Shown one piece after another: positions 41,852 through 51,342 of a DNA stretch of 64,000 bases; positions within the stretch are counted from its first letter, which is position 1, and each line of letters begins with the position of its first letter. The stretch lies in the NCBI GenBank assembly GCA_964453435.1, contig CAYVQZ010000009.1, positions 29,434 to 93,433 on the forward strand, given 5' to 3'. Origin of the DNA: CAYVQZ01 sp964453435. Its GTDB lineage: Bacteria > Abyssobacteria > SURF-5. The position numbers were made by a program, and so were the translations under genes. A model generated the notes under the pieces. The model searched no databases. It saw nothing but the letters and a program-made list of their open reading frames with translations, and was not told the origin of the DNA.

Positions 41852-44305
41852 ATGGCGAACGAAGAAGGTCTCTACACGGCGGAAAAAATCCAGGTTCTCG
41901 AAGGCTTGGCCGCGGTTCGAAAACGACCGGCGATGTACATCGGAACCACGGGAGAACGAGGACTCCATCATATCGTTCACGAGGTTGTGGATAACAGCAT
42001 CGACGAGGCGATGGCGGGCTATTGCGCAACGATCGACGTGACCATTCACCCGGATAACAGCGTGACCGTCGTGGATGATGGCAGGGGCATTCCCGTTGAC
42101 ACGCATCCCAAGCTGAAGAAACCCGCGTTGGAGGTCGTGATGACCATGCTCCATGCGGGAGGAAAGTTTGACAGCAAATCTTACAGAATATCCGGCGGAT
42201 TGCACGGGGTCGGCGTGTCGGTCGTGAACGCGCTCTCGGAGTGGCTCGAGGTGGAAGTGTACCGCGACGGATCCGTGCACTTTCAACGGTACGAGCGGGG
42301 ACTGCCCGTGCAGCCGGTGGAGGTGATCGGAAAAACGAAGAAAACGGGCACGAAGGTCACGTTCAAACCCGACAAAGAGATATTCGAGACAATCGAGTTT
42401 CGGGGGGAACTGCTGACGAATCGTCTCCGCGAACTCGCGTTCTTGAACAGGGGACTGCAAATAAGGTTTGCAGACGAACGCACGGAGGAAGAAGCCGTCG
42501 CGTTCCGCTACGCGAACGGCATCAAAGACTTTATCGAGCATTTGAACCGCAGCAGAAACACGCTTCACAAGGTCTGCTACTGCGAGCGCGAGCGAGAAAG
42601 CGTCGTCGTCGAGATAGCCTTTCAGTATAACGACGGCTACACGGAAAACATCTTCAGCTTCGCCAACAATATTAACACCGTCGAGGGCGGAACCCACCTC
42701 ATCGGATTCAAGTCTGCGCTCACCCGAAGCGTGAATGAATATGCGCGAAAAAATAATGTTGTAAGAAATTCGAAGGTGTCGATATCGGGAGAAGACGTTC
42801 GAGAAGGACTGGCCGCCGTCATCTCGGTAAAGCTCAGCAGCCCGCAGTTCGAGGGCCAGACGAAAACAAAACTCGGCAACAGTGAAATAAAAGGAATCAC
42901 CGAGTCTGTCGTGAATGAGGCGCTGACGGAATTCTTCGAGGAAAACCCGGCGGCCGCGCGAAAAGTAATTGAAAAGGTCCACAGCACCGCGCTCGCGCGC
43001 GAGGCGGCGCGAAAGGCGCGCGACCTGACAAGACGCAAAGGGGTGCTCGACTCGGGCGATCTTCCGGGTAAACTTGCAGACTGCTCGGAACGCGACCCGG
43101 CGCTCTGCGAAATATACGTCGTTGAGGGGGACTCGGCCGGCGGCTCGGCAAAACAGGGGCGGGACAGGCGTTTCCAGGCGATTCTGCCCATAAAGGGAAA
43201 GATCCTCAACGTTCTCAAGGCGCGCCTGGACAAGATGCTGAGCAACGAGGAAATTCGCACGCTGTTCTCGGCCATAGGATGCGGCGTGGGAGCGGACGAA
43301 TTCAGGCCGGAAAAGGCGCGCTACCACAAGATAATTATCATGACCGACGCGGATGTGGACGGCTCCCATATTCGAACGCTTCTGCTGACGTTTTTCTACC
43401 GGGAAATGAAGGAACTGATTAACCGCGGTTACATCTATATCGCGCAACCACCGCTGTTCAAGATAAAGCGGGGCAAGAGAGAGAAATATATCAAGAGCGA
43501 CCGTGAAATGGACGACTTCCTCATCGAGGAGGGTATCAAAGGACTTACCGTAAGTCGAAACGGGAACGAGGGGGCGTTCAGCGATGCGGCGCTCAAGGAG
43601 GTCGCAGAAGCGCTGCGAGACCTCGAACGGTTTTCAAACACGATGGAACGAAAAGGAGTGACGTTCCGGGAGTATCTGTCCAGCCGCGACCCAACCACCG
43701 GAAAGCTTCCCCTCTACCTGATCGATACGGAGGAAGTGCGGCAATATCTGTATTCGGAAAAGGAGTATGCGAAATTCCGGGAAGAGATGGAGGAAAAAAA
43801 GCAAGGGGAACTCCCGTTTGACCGTGAGGACGATGAGGCATCCGAAAGCGATGAGGAACAGAAGGCTGTCCAGGTGGTCGAGTTCGTGGAATCAAAAGAA
43901 ATAGAGGCCCTCTTTCAGAAACTCCGCCGCCATGGCATTAGCCCGGACAATTTTTTCGGACCGCGCGACGAGGGGACGCAGGAAGAGCCCGGCGCCGGCC
44001 AGTTCGTAATACGGAAGAACGGCGAAGAGATGCCGGTCCGCTACGCCCATGCGATCCTGCCCGCCATTAAGGAAAACGCGCGCCAGGGCCTCTCGATCCA
44101 GCGGTACAAGGGACTCGGCGAAATGAATCCGGACCAACTCTGGGAGACGACGATGAACCCCGAGACGAGAACCATCCTCCAGGTAAAGCTCGAGGACGCC
44201 ATCGAAGCCGAAGAAGTCTTCAACAACCTTATGGGAGAAAAAGTGGAGCCCCGCCGCGAATTCATCGAAACCCATGCCCGTGATGTCAGGAATCTTGACA
44301 TTTAG
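41852..44305 (+). CDS. gyrB: DNA gyrase subunit B
   Basis: An 817-residue GyrB supplying ATP-driven strand passage. The GHKL site shows EVVDNSIDEAMAGYC and ISGGLHGVGVSVVNALSEW; the TOPRIM site shows VEGDSAGGSAKQGRDR and MTDADVDGSHIRTLLLTFF. The C-terminus IQRYKGLGEMNPDQLWETTM is typical. An insertion of about 170 residues between the TOPRIM halves, including the very acidic EEKKQGELPFDREDDEASES, makes it resemble the long Gram-negative form. Confidence 0.98.
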   Translation: MANEEGLYTAEKIQVLEGLAAVRKRPAMYIGTTGERGLHHIVHEVVDNSIDEAMAGYCATIDVTIHPDNSVTVVDDGRGIPVDTHPKLKKPALEVVMTMLHAGGKFDSKSYRISGGLHGVGVSVVNALSEWLEVEVYRDGSVHFQRYERGLPVQPVEVIGKTKKTGTKVTFKPDKEIFETIEFRGELLTNRLRELAFLNRGLQIRFADERTEEEAVAFRYANGIKDFIEHLNRSRNTLHKVCYCERERESVVVEIAFQYNDGYTENIFSFANNINTVEGGTHLIGFKSALTRSVNEYARKNNVVRNSKVSISGEDVREGLAAVISVKLSSPQFEGQTKTKLGNSEIKGITESVVNEALTEFFEENPAAARKVIEKVHSTALAREAARKARDLTRRKGVLDSGDLPGKLADCSERDPALCEIYVVEGDSAGGSAKQGRDRRFQAILPIKGKILNVLKARLDKMLSNEEIRTLFSAIGCGVGADEFRPEKARYHKIIIMTDADVDGSHIRTLLLTFFYREMKELINRGYIYIAQPPLFKIKRGKREKYIKSDREMDDFLIEEGIKGLTVSRNGNEGAFSDAALKEVAEALRDLERFSNTMERKGVTFREYLSSRDPTTGKLPLYLIDTEEVRQYLYSEKEYAKFREEMEEKKQGELPFDREDDEASESDEEQKAVQVVEFVESKEIEALFQKLRRHGISPDNFFGPRDEGTQEEPGAGQFVIRKNGEEMPVRYAHAILPAIKENARQGLSIQRYKGLGEMNPDQLWETTMNPETRTILQVKLEDAIEAEEVFNNLMGEKVEPRREFIETHARDVRNLDI

Positions 44306-44397
44306 CGGCGCCTGAGGCGCCAATAACCCGGCGCCGGTGCGCCGCTTCCCGGAGAGCCCGCATACAGGAGGATGGCAGTCCGTATCTGATTCCGACT

Positions 44398-46923
44398 ATG
44401 TACACGCAAAATGAAAAAATCATTCCGGTCAACCTCGAGACCGAGATGAAACGGTCGTTCATCGATTACGCGATGAGCGTGATAGTCTCCCGGGCGCTGC
44501 CGGATGTTCGGGACGGCCTCAAACCCGTGCATCGGCGCATCCTGTTCGCGATGAATGAACTGGGACTCACGTCGCGGCGGGGATACAGAAAATGCGCTCG
44601 CATCGTGGGCGATACGATGGGAAAGTATCATCCGCACGGCGATTCGCCCATCTATGATTCGCTTGTCAGGATGGCTCAGCCATTCGCGATGCGTTACACC
44701 CTGGTCGACGGGCAGGGGAATTTCGGCTCGATCGACGGAGATAACGCTGCCGCGATGCGTTACACCGAGGCGCGCCTCACTCCGCTCGCCGAGGAGATGC
44801 TGGCCGACATCGAGAAGGATACCGTCGATTACCGGCCCAACTTCGACGAGTCGCTCCAGGAGCCCGTCGTATTGCCTTCCGCTTTGCCGAACCTCATCGT
44901 GAACGGGTCCTCCGGTATCGCTGTGGGGATGGCGACAAATATTCCTCCGCACAACCTCGGCGAAGTGGTGGACGCCCTGTGCCTGCTGATCGAGGACCCC
45001 CAGGCGTCGCTCGGAGAACTGATACGCCGCGTCAAGGGTCCCGATTTTCCGACGGGCGGCGTCATTCTCGGTTCGAAAGGGATAGAGCAAGCGTACAAGA
45101 CCGGCCGCGGACGTGTCGTTGTGCGGGCAAAGGTGGCGGTGGAAAAACCGGCGAGCCCGGGCGGCAAGGAAAAAATCCTCATCAGCGAAATCCCGTTTCA
45201 GGTGAACAAGAGCAAGCTCATCGAGAGCATCGCGGAGTTGGCCCAACAGAAGAAAATCGAAGGCATCTCCGACCTGCGCGACGAAAGCGACAAGGACGGC
45301 ATGCGCATCGTCATCGACCTCAAACGGGGCGCGGTGGCCGAGGTCATCCTCAATCAACTCTACAAGCACACGCCGCTTCAGAACAGCTTCAGCATCATCA
45401 TGCTCGCGCTCGTCGAAAACAGACCGCGCGTGCTCGGCCTGAAAGGAATGCTCGCGGAGTATATCGACCATCGAGTCGAAGTGGTCACGCGGCGAACACG
45501 CTTCGATTTGAACAAGGCCGAGGAGCGCGCGCACGTGCTCGAGGGGCTGAAAATCGCACTCGACCACATCGACGAAGTCATCGACACCATCAGAAAGTCG
45601 CACACCCCCGAACAGGCCCGCGCCTCGCTCGTCGAAAAGTTCGCCCTGACGGACAAGCAGGCACAGGCGATTCTGGAAATGAGGCTCCAGCGCTTGACCG
45701 GCCTGGAGCGCGAGAAACTCGACGCTGAGTACGAAGACCTCCTGAAAACCATGGCGAATCTCCGGTCCATTCTGGAAAGCCCGCGCATGCTGCGGGGAGT
45801 AATACGGAGCGAACTGGAAGAGATAAAGAAAAAGTATGCCGACGCGCGGCGCACCCAAATCCTCGAAGAGGCCGCCGAGTTTCAGGTCGAGGATTTCATC
45901 GCCGACGAAGACATGGTCATAACGATTTCGCATGCGGGCTATATCAAGCGAGTGCCCGTGAGCATGTACCGCAAACAGCGGCGCGGCGGTGTCGGCGTAA
46001 CCGGAATGGAGACAAAAGACGAAGACTTCGTCGAGCACATCTTCATTGCGGGCACCCATGACTACATCCTCTTTTTCACGAACCTCGGGCGCGTTCACTG
46101 GCTGAAAGTTCACGAACTCCCCCGGGCCGGCCGGTACTCGAAAGGACGCGCTATCGTCAACATGCTTCAGCTCGCTGACGGCGAGAACGTGACCGCTTTC
46201 CTGAATGTGAAGTCGTTCGATGACGGTAAGTACGTCATGATGGCAACAAAAAAGGGAATCGTGAAAAAAACCGAGCTGACGGCTTTCGGCAATCCCCGAG
46301 TGGGCGGAATCATCGCGCTGAGCCTCGACGAAAACGACAGCCTGCACCACGTCAAGCTCACCACCGGCGATGATGAAGTGTTGCTGGGAACAGAACACGG
46401 GCTCGCCATCCGGTTCCACGAACGGCAGGTGCGCCCGATGGGGCGGACCGCCAGGGGGGTCATGGGAATTCGTCTCGAAGAAGAGGACAGCGTCATCGGA
46501 ATGGAAATAGTCGACCCGAATGCGACCATTCTCGTGGTGACCGAGAACGGATACGGTAAGCGAACCGAATTCAGCGAGTATCGCGCCCAGCACAGGGGCG
46601 GCAAGGGGATAATAAACATAAAGACGACCGCCCGCAACGGCTGCTGCATCGGCATGCGGACAGTTCGCAAAAAAGAGGAGGTCGTATGCGTGTCCTCGCG
46701 GGGCATGATCGTTCGGACCCCCGTCAGCGACATCTCCGTGATCGGACGCAATACTCAGGGAGTGCGCGTGATACGGCTGCAGGAGGAGGATTCGTTCGTG
46801 GCCGTGGCCGTGGTCATGGAACGGGAAAAGGAAGAAAAAATGGTGGAGTCGGCCGACACGAACCACGGCGGCGAATCGGCCGATGCGCACAACGAGGAAA
46901 CCGAACTCGCGGAACAAGAGTGA
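44398..46923 (+). CDS. gyrA: DNA gyrase subunit A
   Basis: An 841-residue GyrA. The catalytic Tyr122 lies in DNAAAMRYTEARL, and the quinolone-pocket positions Ser83 and Asp87 (HGDSPIYDS) keep the drug-sensitive residues. The C-terminal pinwheel contains the GyrA box QRRGGVG near residue 535 and a related QHRGGKG. Acidic residues dominate the tail (VESADTNHGGESADAHNEET). It follows gyrB after 92 bases. With GyrB it introduces negative supercoils. Confidence 0.98.
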   Translation: MYTQNEKIIPVNLETEMKRSFIDYAMSVIVSRALPDVRDGLKPVHRRILFAMNELGLTSRRGYRKCARIVGDTMGKYHPHGDSPIYDSLVRMAQPFAMRYTLVDGQGNFGSIDGDNAAAMRYTEARLTPLAEEMLADIEKDTVDYRPNFDESLQEPVVLPSALPNLIVNGSSGIAVGMATNIPPHNLGEVVDALCLLIEDPQASLGELIRRVKGPDFPTGGVILGSKGIEQAYKTGRGRVVVRAKVAVEKPASPGGKEKILISEIPFQVNKSKLIESIAELAQQKKIEGISDLRDESDKDGMRIVIDLKRGAVAEVILNQLYKHTPLQNSFSIIMLALVENRPRVLGLKGMLAEYIDHRVEVVTRRTRFDLNKAEERAHVLEGLKIALDHIDEVIDTIRKSHTPEQARASLVEKFALTDKQAQAILEMRLQRLTGLEREKLDAEYEDLLKTMANLRSILESPRMLRGVIRSELEEIKKKYADARRTQILEEAAEFQVEDFIADEDMVITISHAGYIKRVPVSMYRKQRRGGVGVTGMETKDEDFVEHIFIAGTHDYILFFTNLGRVHWLKVHELPRAGRYSKGRAIVNMLQLADGENVTAFLNVKSFDDGKYVMMATKKGIVKKTELTAFGNPRVGGIIALSLDENDSLHHVKLTTGDDEVLLGTEHGLAIRFHERQVRPMGRTARGVMGIRLEEEDSVIGMEIVDPNATILVVTENGYGKRTEFSEYRAQHRGGKGIINIKTTARNGCCIGMRTVRKKEEVVCVSSRGMIVRTPVSDISVIGRNTQGVRVIRLQEEDSFVAVAVVMEREKEEKMVESADTNHGGESADAHNEETELAEQE

Positions 46924-47023
46924 CCCGGCCGGGAAGCAAAACCGCCGAAGCGTTGTTGCATTGAGACACCCATCGTTCCCCACGCTCCCGCCCCATTAAT
47001 CCTGTCTCAATCGGAACAAACGG

Positions 47024-47052
47024 TTGACGACCAGAAAACTGCCCGTTATAAT
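47024..47052 (+). promoter_or_regulatory. Consensus promoter for the FMN split-barrel gene
   Basis: TTGACG (47024-47029), 17 bases, perfect TATAAT (47047-47052). It gives a leader of about 60 bases to the ATG at 47121 and shows that this gene is independent of gyrA. Confidence 0.8.
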
Positions 47053-47120
47053 CATTCTGTTTACGGAGAAAAACCGGGCGATGAACCAGGCAGCGCGCCG
47101 CCGCGAGAGGAGAAGTTCCG

Positions 47121-47591
47121 ATGAAAGTGTGGCTCGAAAGCCGTGAACAGATGGAAGATATCCTGAGCCGTGTCTCCGTTGGGAGGCTCGGCCTGGCTGC
47201 GAAGGACGGTCCGTACGTCGTTCCGCTGAACTTCGCGTACAATGACGGCCACATATATTTTCATACGGGCCTCGAAGGAAAGAAGCTCGATATCATCCGG
47301 GAAAATCCCAGGGTGTGTTTCGAGGTGGACGAGATGCTCGAGCTGGTTCCGAACGAGCAGCCGTGCCTGTTCACCGCATACTACAGGAGCGTTGTCGCCA
47401 TGGGAACCGCCCGACTTGTCGAAAGCGATGAGCAAAAGCTGAAGGCGCTCGAACTGCTGCTTGAGAAATACGCCGGAGGAAAGGACTATGAGCCGCCGCC
47501 GGAGCACGCGCTTGCCATCGTTACCGTCTGCGACATCGAGGTCGATACCATGACCGGAAAGGCGAACCTGCCCGAGGGCGGCCCCGGCTGA
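47121..47591 (+). CDS. Pyridoxamine 5'-phosphate oxidase-like FMN-binding split-barrel protein
   Basis: A 156-residue protein of the PNPOx-like split-barrel group. Blocks are ILSRVSVGRLGLAAKDGPYV, VPLNFAYNDGHIYFHTGLEG, KKLDIIRENPRVCFEVDEM and YRSVVAMGTARLVES. These resemble NimA/flavin-reductase-like proteins that bind FMN, F420 or heme and act on small molecules. No signal peptide is present. Substrate and cofactor cannot be settled from sequence. A consensus promoter precedes it and a terminator follows. Confidence 0.85.
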   Translation: MKVWLESREQMEDILSRVSVGRLGLAAKDGPYVVPLNFAYNDGHIYFHTGLEGKKLDIIRENPRVCFEVDEMLELVPNEQPCLFTAYYRSVVAMGTARLVESDEQKLKALELLLEKYAGGKDYEPPPEHALAIVTVCDIEVDTMTGKANLPEGGPG

Positions 47592-47655
47592 GGGGCACAC
47601 ATTCCCCGGCCATGACGCGGATACACCGGTCGCGTGCGCAGCCAAACCGCATCAT

Positions 47656-47687
47656 GGGCGCGACAGAATTTCAATGCGCCCTTTTTT
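47656..47687 (+). terminator. Intrinsic terminator after the split-barrel gene
   Basis: GGGCGC (47656-47661) and GCGCCC (47676-47681) form a stem followed directly by six T (47682-47687). It stands between two plus-strand genes, so they are likely separate units. Confidence 0.7.
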
Positions 47688-47762
47688 GGTTAGCGGCAGG
47701 GCGTGGTCGCATTCAAGGAGTCACAGGACAACGACGCTCTTTCACCAAAAAGGAGGAATGAT

Positions 47763-48386
47763 TTGTTGTTAAACCAGTTCGAAGTTACCCCCTTTTTTTC
47801 GAATTGTTTCGTGTTGGGATGTGAGGAGTCGAGAGAGGCGGTCATTGTCGACGCGGGAGAGTTTGTGCCGGAAATCGGCCGCTTTCTTGATTCCAACAAG
47901 CTCCGGGTGAAGTATATAATTCTCACCCACTCGCATGTTGACCATGCCGGCGATGTCGGCCGTTTCAAAGAGGAAACCGGCGGAGCAATCGTGCTTCACG
48001 AGGATGAAGAGCCGCTCTACGCCAATCTGGCGGCCCAAGCGAGAATATTCGGATTGCAACTCGATGCGCCCCCGCCCGCGGACAGGCTCGTTGCCCACGG
48101 CGACGAACTTTCTTTCGGCGCCGGGCATCGCCTGGGAATCATACACTGCCCCGGGCACTCGCCGGGAGGCATGTCGATTCTGTGGGACAACAAGGTCTTC
48201 GTCGGGGATACCCTCTTTGCCGGCTCCATCGGCAGAACGGACTTGCCGGGAGGAGACTACCGGACACTCATAGAGGTCATCAAGACGAGGCTCCTGCCTC
48301 TCGGGGATTCCGTGCAAGCGCTGCCCGGCCATGGACCTGCAACGACCCTCGGAGCCGAGAAACGGTACAACCCCTTCCTCGCATAA
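47763..48386 (+). CDS. Metallo-beta-lactamase-fold hydrolase (glyoxalase II-like)
   Basis: A 207-residue metal-dependent hydrolase. The dinuclear-metal motif is LTHSHVDHAGDVGRF, with further ligands in IHCPGHSPGGMSI, VFVGDTLFAGSIGRTDLPGG and ALPGHGPATTLGAEK. That set matches the glyoxalase II/YcbL group acting on thioesters such as lactoylglutathione. The start is TTG 47763 (or 47766) because AAGGAGG lies at 47750-47756; a GTG at 47703 would place that ribosome site inside the gene. Confidence 0.88.
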   Translation: MLLNQFEVTPFFSNCFVLGCEESREAVIVDAGEFVPEIGRFLDSNKLRVKYIILTHSHVDHAGDVGRFKEETGGAIVLHEDEEPLYANLAAQARIFGLQLDAPPPADRLVAHGDELSFGAGHRLGIIHCPGHSPGGMSILWDNKVFVGDTLFAGSIGRTDLPGGDYRTLIEVIKTRLLPLGDSVQALPGHGPATTLGAEKRYNPFLA

Positions 48387-48493
48387 AAAGACCGTCAGAC
48401 TCCGATTTCGAAACTCGCCCTCCTGACTGATTGTCAGGGCGACACCTCCTGCAAAGCCTGTCAGATAGCCGTTTTTTCAACACTGTGAACAGG

Positions 48494-48829
48494 TTATCCC
48501 CAATATTGCTGTGTTTTGCGATGTCATGGCCCTGTGACTCAGGAAAATCGGGAGAAGCGGGCCGCCTCCGCGCACAAAACCCGTGAGTTGTTGCTCTTCA
48601 GGCTGGCCCCTCCACTTATCTACAAGTTATCAACAGAGGAAAATGGAGTAATTGAGTCCAATAAATCGGGAATTTCGCCAGGTCGCAAACGGGCTTGAGT
48701 GGAATTGGTAAGCATTTGCCGCACAAGAGGTTACAGCTTGCAATCGTCGTGAGCGGGGAAGAGAGAAGCTGTCGTGAGCGAGATATGCGGGTGGCCAGGA
48801 CTCGGGTGAAAGCGCCAGGGTTATCCACA
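48494..48829. other. Second DnaA-box cluster (possible oriC, part 2)
   Basis: TTATCCCCA (48494-48502), TTATCTACA (48616-48624), TTATCAACA (48627-48635) and a perfect TTATCCACA (48821-48829), all in one orientation, opposite to the cluster upstream of dnaA. It lies in the 48387-49202 gap between the metallo-hydrolase and serS, which holds no supported gene. It may be a second arm of a bipartite origin or a DnaA-titration site. Confidence 0.65.
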
Positions 48830-48994
48830 GTGTAAGGGATGGCAAAAGAGAAAAGCGGGGGAACGGGGGGAAGGGATCGCCGGATATCCCCGGAAAGAGG
48901 AGAACCGGATCGCTATCAGATCGGCCGGCGGAAGGAATCGAGGTTATTTGAGGAACGCGATGCCGTGCGGTGTTCCGAAATAACCGGCATCACC

Positions 48995-49098
48995 AACCGA
49001 GAGACATTTTCGCTGTACCCAGTTACGGAATCCCCGCCTTTTTATGGTTTTGCAGGTTGAGGACTGTCCCCCAAACAGAACAACCTTTACCATTAACG
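48995..49098. repeat. TIR element family member downstream of serS (partial)
   Basis: Contains GTACCCAGTTACGGAATCCCC, as in the 31.7 and 56.2 kb copies, then GGACTGTCCCCCAAACAGAA and CAACCTTTACCATTAAC, matching the 3' module at 10.8 kb. The terminal inverted repeats are not clear here, so it is a decayed or truncated copy. Confidence 0.6.
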
Positions 49099-49202
49099 GG
49101 GGAAGCGCTCGGCCGTCGGAGAAAGCTCGTGGGGAGCATTCGTCCACATGGTTGGGTCTGGAGCGGCATTTTCAAAGGAAATCGAGCAAGGAAGTCCCGG
49201 AG

Positions 49203-50483
49203 TCATGTATTCCGCCGGTGAATGCGTTCCAAGCCGTTCATGTAGGGGCGAAGAGCCTCTGGAATTGTAACGGTTCCGTCCCGTTGCTGAAAGTTCTCGA
49301 GTATCGCGACGACGGTGCGGCCCACGGCCAAGCCCGAGCCGTTGAGAGTGTGAACGAACTGTGGTTTCCCCTCTTTGGGACGGTAACGAATGTTCGCGCG
49401 TCTCGCCTGATAATCCTCGAAGTTGCTGCAGGAGGAGATCTCCCGGTAGGTGTTTTGCGATGGTATCCAAGCCTCGATGTCATAACATTTGGCCGCCGCT
49501 TCGCCCAAATCGCCGGTGCAAAGGGAGGCCACGCGATAGGGTATCCCGAGGAGTTGAAGTATTTTTTCGGCGTCTTTCGTGAGAAGCTCGTGCTCTTCGT
49601 AGGAGTCTTCCGGGCGGGAGAACTTGACGAGCTCCACTTTGTTGAATTGGTGGACACGGATCATGCCTCGAGTGTCTTTTCCGTATGAACCGGCTTCGCG
49701 GCGGAAGCACGCTGTGTGCGCAACCAGCCGAATCGGAAGCGCCGAGTCCTCGATGATTTCGTTGCGGTAAATGTTCGTGACGGGGACCTCCGCGGTGGGC
49801 ACGAGCACATAGTCGTCGGGCCCGCAGACGAAATAATCACCCGCAAACTTGGGGAACTGTCCGGTGGCGACCATGCTGTCGATGTTGACCAGGAACGGCG
49901 GCAGGACCTCGGTATATCCATGACTCTTTGTGTGAATGTCAAGCATGAAATTCATCAGCGCGCGCTCGAGCAGGGCGCCCGAGCCGAAACTCAACGTGAA
50001 TCGGGCGCCGGCGATCTTGGCGGCGCGCTGGAAATCAAGTATGCCAAGCCGCTCTCCGAGATCCGCATGGGAAAGCGGCTCGAAATCGAAGGACGGTGGT
50101 TGGCCCCATCTGCGGAGCTCTGTATTGTCGAGTTCGGTCCGTCCGCGCGGAACGGAGGAGTGCGGTATGTTGGGTATTGAGAGCCAGATGGCGCGAATTT
50201 TCTCGTCTATCTCGCGTATTTGGGCGTCGAGCGCGGCGACCTGTTCGCCGACACGCCGCATTTCGGCGATGAGCCGCTGGGCGTCTTCTTTCTTTTTTTT
50301 TAGTTCGGCTATTCTCTCGGAAACCTCGTTTCTCTTCCGTTTCAGTTCGTCGGCTTCGTAGACATGTTTGCGGCGTTGCTCGTCGAGTTGGATGAGGGCA
50401 TCGATGTCTGCTTCGACTCCCCTCTCGGCAAGCGAATCCTTCACGAGTTGCGGGTTCTCTCGAATGAGCTTCAGGTCTATCAT
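49203..50483 (-). CDS. serS: Seryl-tRNA synthetase
   Basis: A 426-residue class II synthetase charging tRNA-Ser. The N-terminal coiled-coil arm (VSERIAELKKKKEDAQRLIA) is followed by the catalytic core: motif 2 CFRREAGSYGKDTRGMIRVH and motif 3 LNGSGLAVGRTVVAILEN. Length and order are standard. It follows parB by one base on the same strand, so it is probably transcribed with rsmG-parA-parB. Confidence 0.98.
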   Translation of the reverse strand: MIDLKLIRENPQLVKDSLAERGVEADIDALIQLDEQRRKHVYEADELKRKRNEVSERIAELKKKKEDAQRLIAEMRRVGEQVAALDAQIREIDEKIRAIWLSIPNIPHSSVPRGRTELDNTELRRWGQPPSFDFEPLSHADLGERLGILDFQRAAKIAGARFTLSFGSGALLERALMNFMLDIHTKSHGYTEVLPPFLVNIDSMVATGQFPKFAGDYFVCGPDDYVLVPTAEVPVTNIYRNEIIEDSALPIRLVAHTACFRREAGSYGKDTRGMIRVHQFNKVELVKFSRPEDSYEEHELLTKDAEKILQLLGIPYRVASLCTGDLGEAAAKCYDIEAWIPSQNTYREISSCSNFEDYQARRANIRYRPKEGKPQFVHTLNGSGLAVGRTVVAILENFQQRDGTVTIPEALRPYMNGLERIHRRNT

Positions 50484-50484
50484 C

Positions 50485-51342
50485 CTAAAAATTCTCCTCG
50501 GGATTCATGAGTCTGCGGAGCAGGTTTTCGAGTTCGTCCGTTGAGTAGAATTCTATCTCGATTTTTCCTCTCTTTCCGGAACGGCGTATGCGGACCTTGG
50601 TTCCGAGCGAGCGCTGCAGTTTCTCTTCAACGAATCGAAGGTCAGGGTCGGTGACGATGGGGGAGCGCTTCCGCGGACGGGTGCGGGTCTTTACGAGTTT
50701 CTCGACCTGACGGACGGAGAGGTCTTCTTCTATGATGCGTTGGGATATTTCCTGCTGGAGTTGCGCGTCCGGAACAGACAGCAGGGCTCGGGCATGGCCC
50801 ATTGAAATTGTTCCACGTGAAACGCAATCTTGAATTTGTTTGGGTAAGTTCAACAGTCGCAGTGTGTTGGCTATGGTGGAGCGGTCTTTGCCGATATGCT
50901 GCGCGAGGGAGTCTTGGGTGAGGCTGAATTCTTGTATGAGCGATTGGTATGCCGTGGCTTCTTCTATCGGATTGAGGTCTTCTCGTTGAAGATTTTCAAT
51001 GAGGGCAAGCTTGAGCATTTCTTCGTCGGTTGTGTCGCGGATTATGACGGGAATAGTGGCCATTCCAGCGATCTGCGCCGCGCGCCAGCGCCGCTCGCCG
51101 GCGACGATTTGATATTTGGCGCCGGCTTTTCGAACGATTATGGGTTGGATGACGCCGTTTGCGCGTACCGAGGCGACGAGGTCGGCGAGTTTTTCTTTGT
51201 CAAAGTTTTCTCGGGGCTGCCGGGGGTTGGGCTCGATTTCGTCAAGCATGATTTGGTCGGACGCGAGTGTTTCGTAGCGGGCGAACTCTTCGGGCTCGCC
51301 GATCAATGCTTTCAGTCCTTTACCGAGTGCTTTCTTCTCCAC
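50485..51342 (-). CDS. parB: Chromosome-partitioning protein ParB (Spo0J)
   Basis: A 285-residue ParB. The CTP-binding N-domain contains NPRQPRENFDKEKLADLVAS and the arginine patch VAGERRWRAAQIAGM; the helix-turn-helix reads FSLTQDSLAQHIGKDRSTIA. A dimerisation domain closes the C-terminus. ParB loads on parS, slides as a clamp and, with ParA and SMC, separates new origins. A parS sequence is embedded in this gene. It overlaps parA by 23 bases. Confidence 0.97.
   Translation of the reverse strand: MEKKALGKGLKALIGEPEEFARYETLASDQIMLDEIEPNPRQPRENFDKEKLADLVASVRANGVIQPIIVRKAGAKYQIVAGERRWRAAQIAGMATIPVIIRDTTDEEMLKLALIENLQREDLNPIEEATAYQSLIQEFSLTQDSLAQHIGKDRSTIANTLRLLNLPKQIQDCVSRGTISMGHARALLSVPDAQLQQEISQRIIEEDLSVRQVEKLVKTRTRPRKRSPIVTDPDLRFVEEKLQRSLGTKVRIRRSGKRGKIEIEFYSTDELENLLRRLMNPEENF
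50809..50824. promoter_or_regulatory. parS: parS site inside parB
   Basis: TGTTCCACGTGAAACG matches the bacterial parS consensus TGTTCCACGTGAAACA at 15 of 16 positions. It encodes Val-Ser-Arg-Gly-Thr in ParB. Confidence 0.85.

Noticed and set aside
41834..43447. A 537-codon minus-strand frame
   Set aside because: Antisense to gyrB, whose protein is unmistakable.
46921..46935. Terminator after gyrA at the CCCGGCCGGG palindrome
   Set aside because: The palindrome has no loop and no T-run follows.
44302..46983. An 893-codon minus-strand frame
   Set aside because: It is exactly antisense to gyrA, and no motif is recognisable in its product.
48839..49060. A 73-codon frame near the second DnaA-box cluster
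   Set aside because: Low-complexity charged product that runs into a TIR element; no family features.
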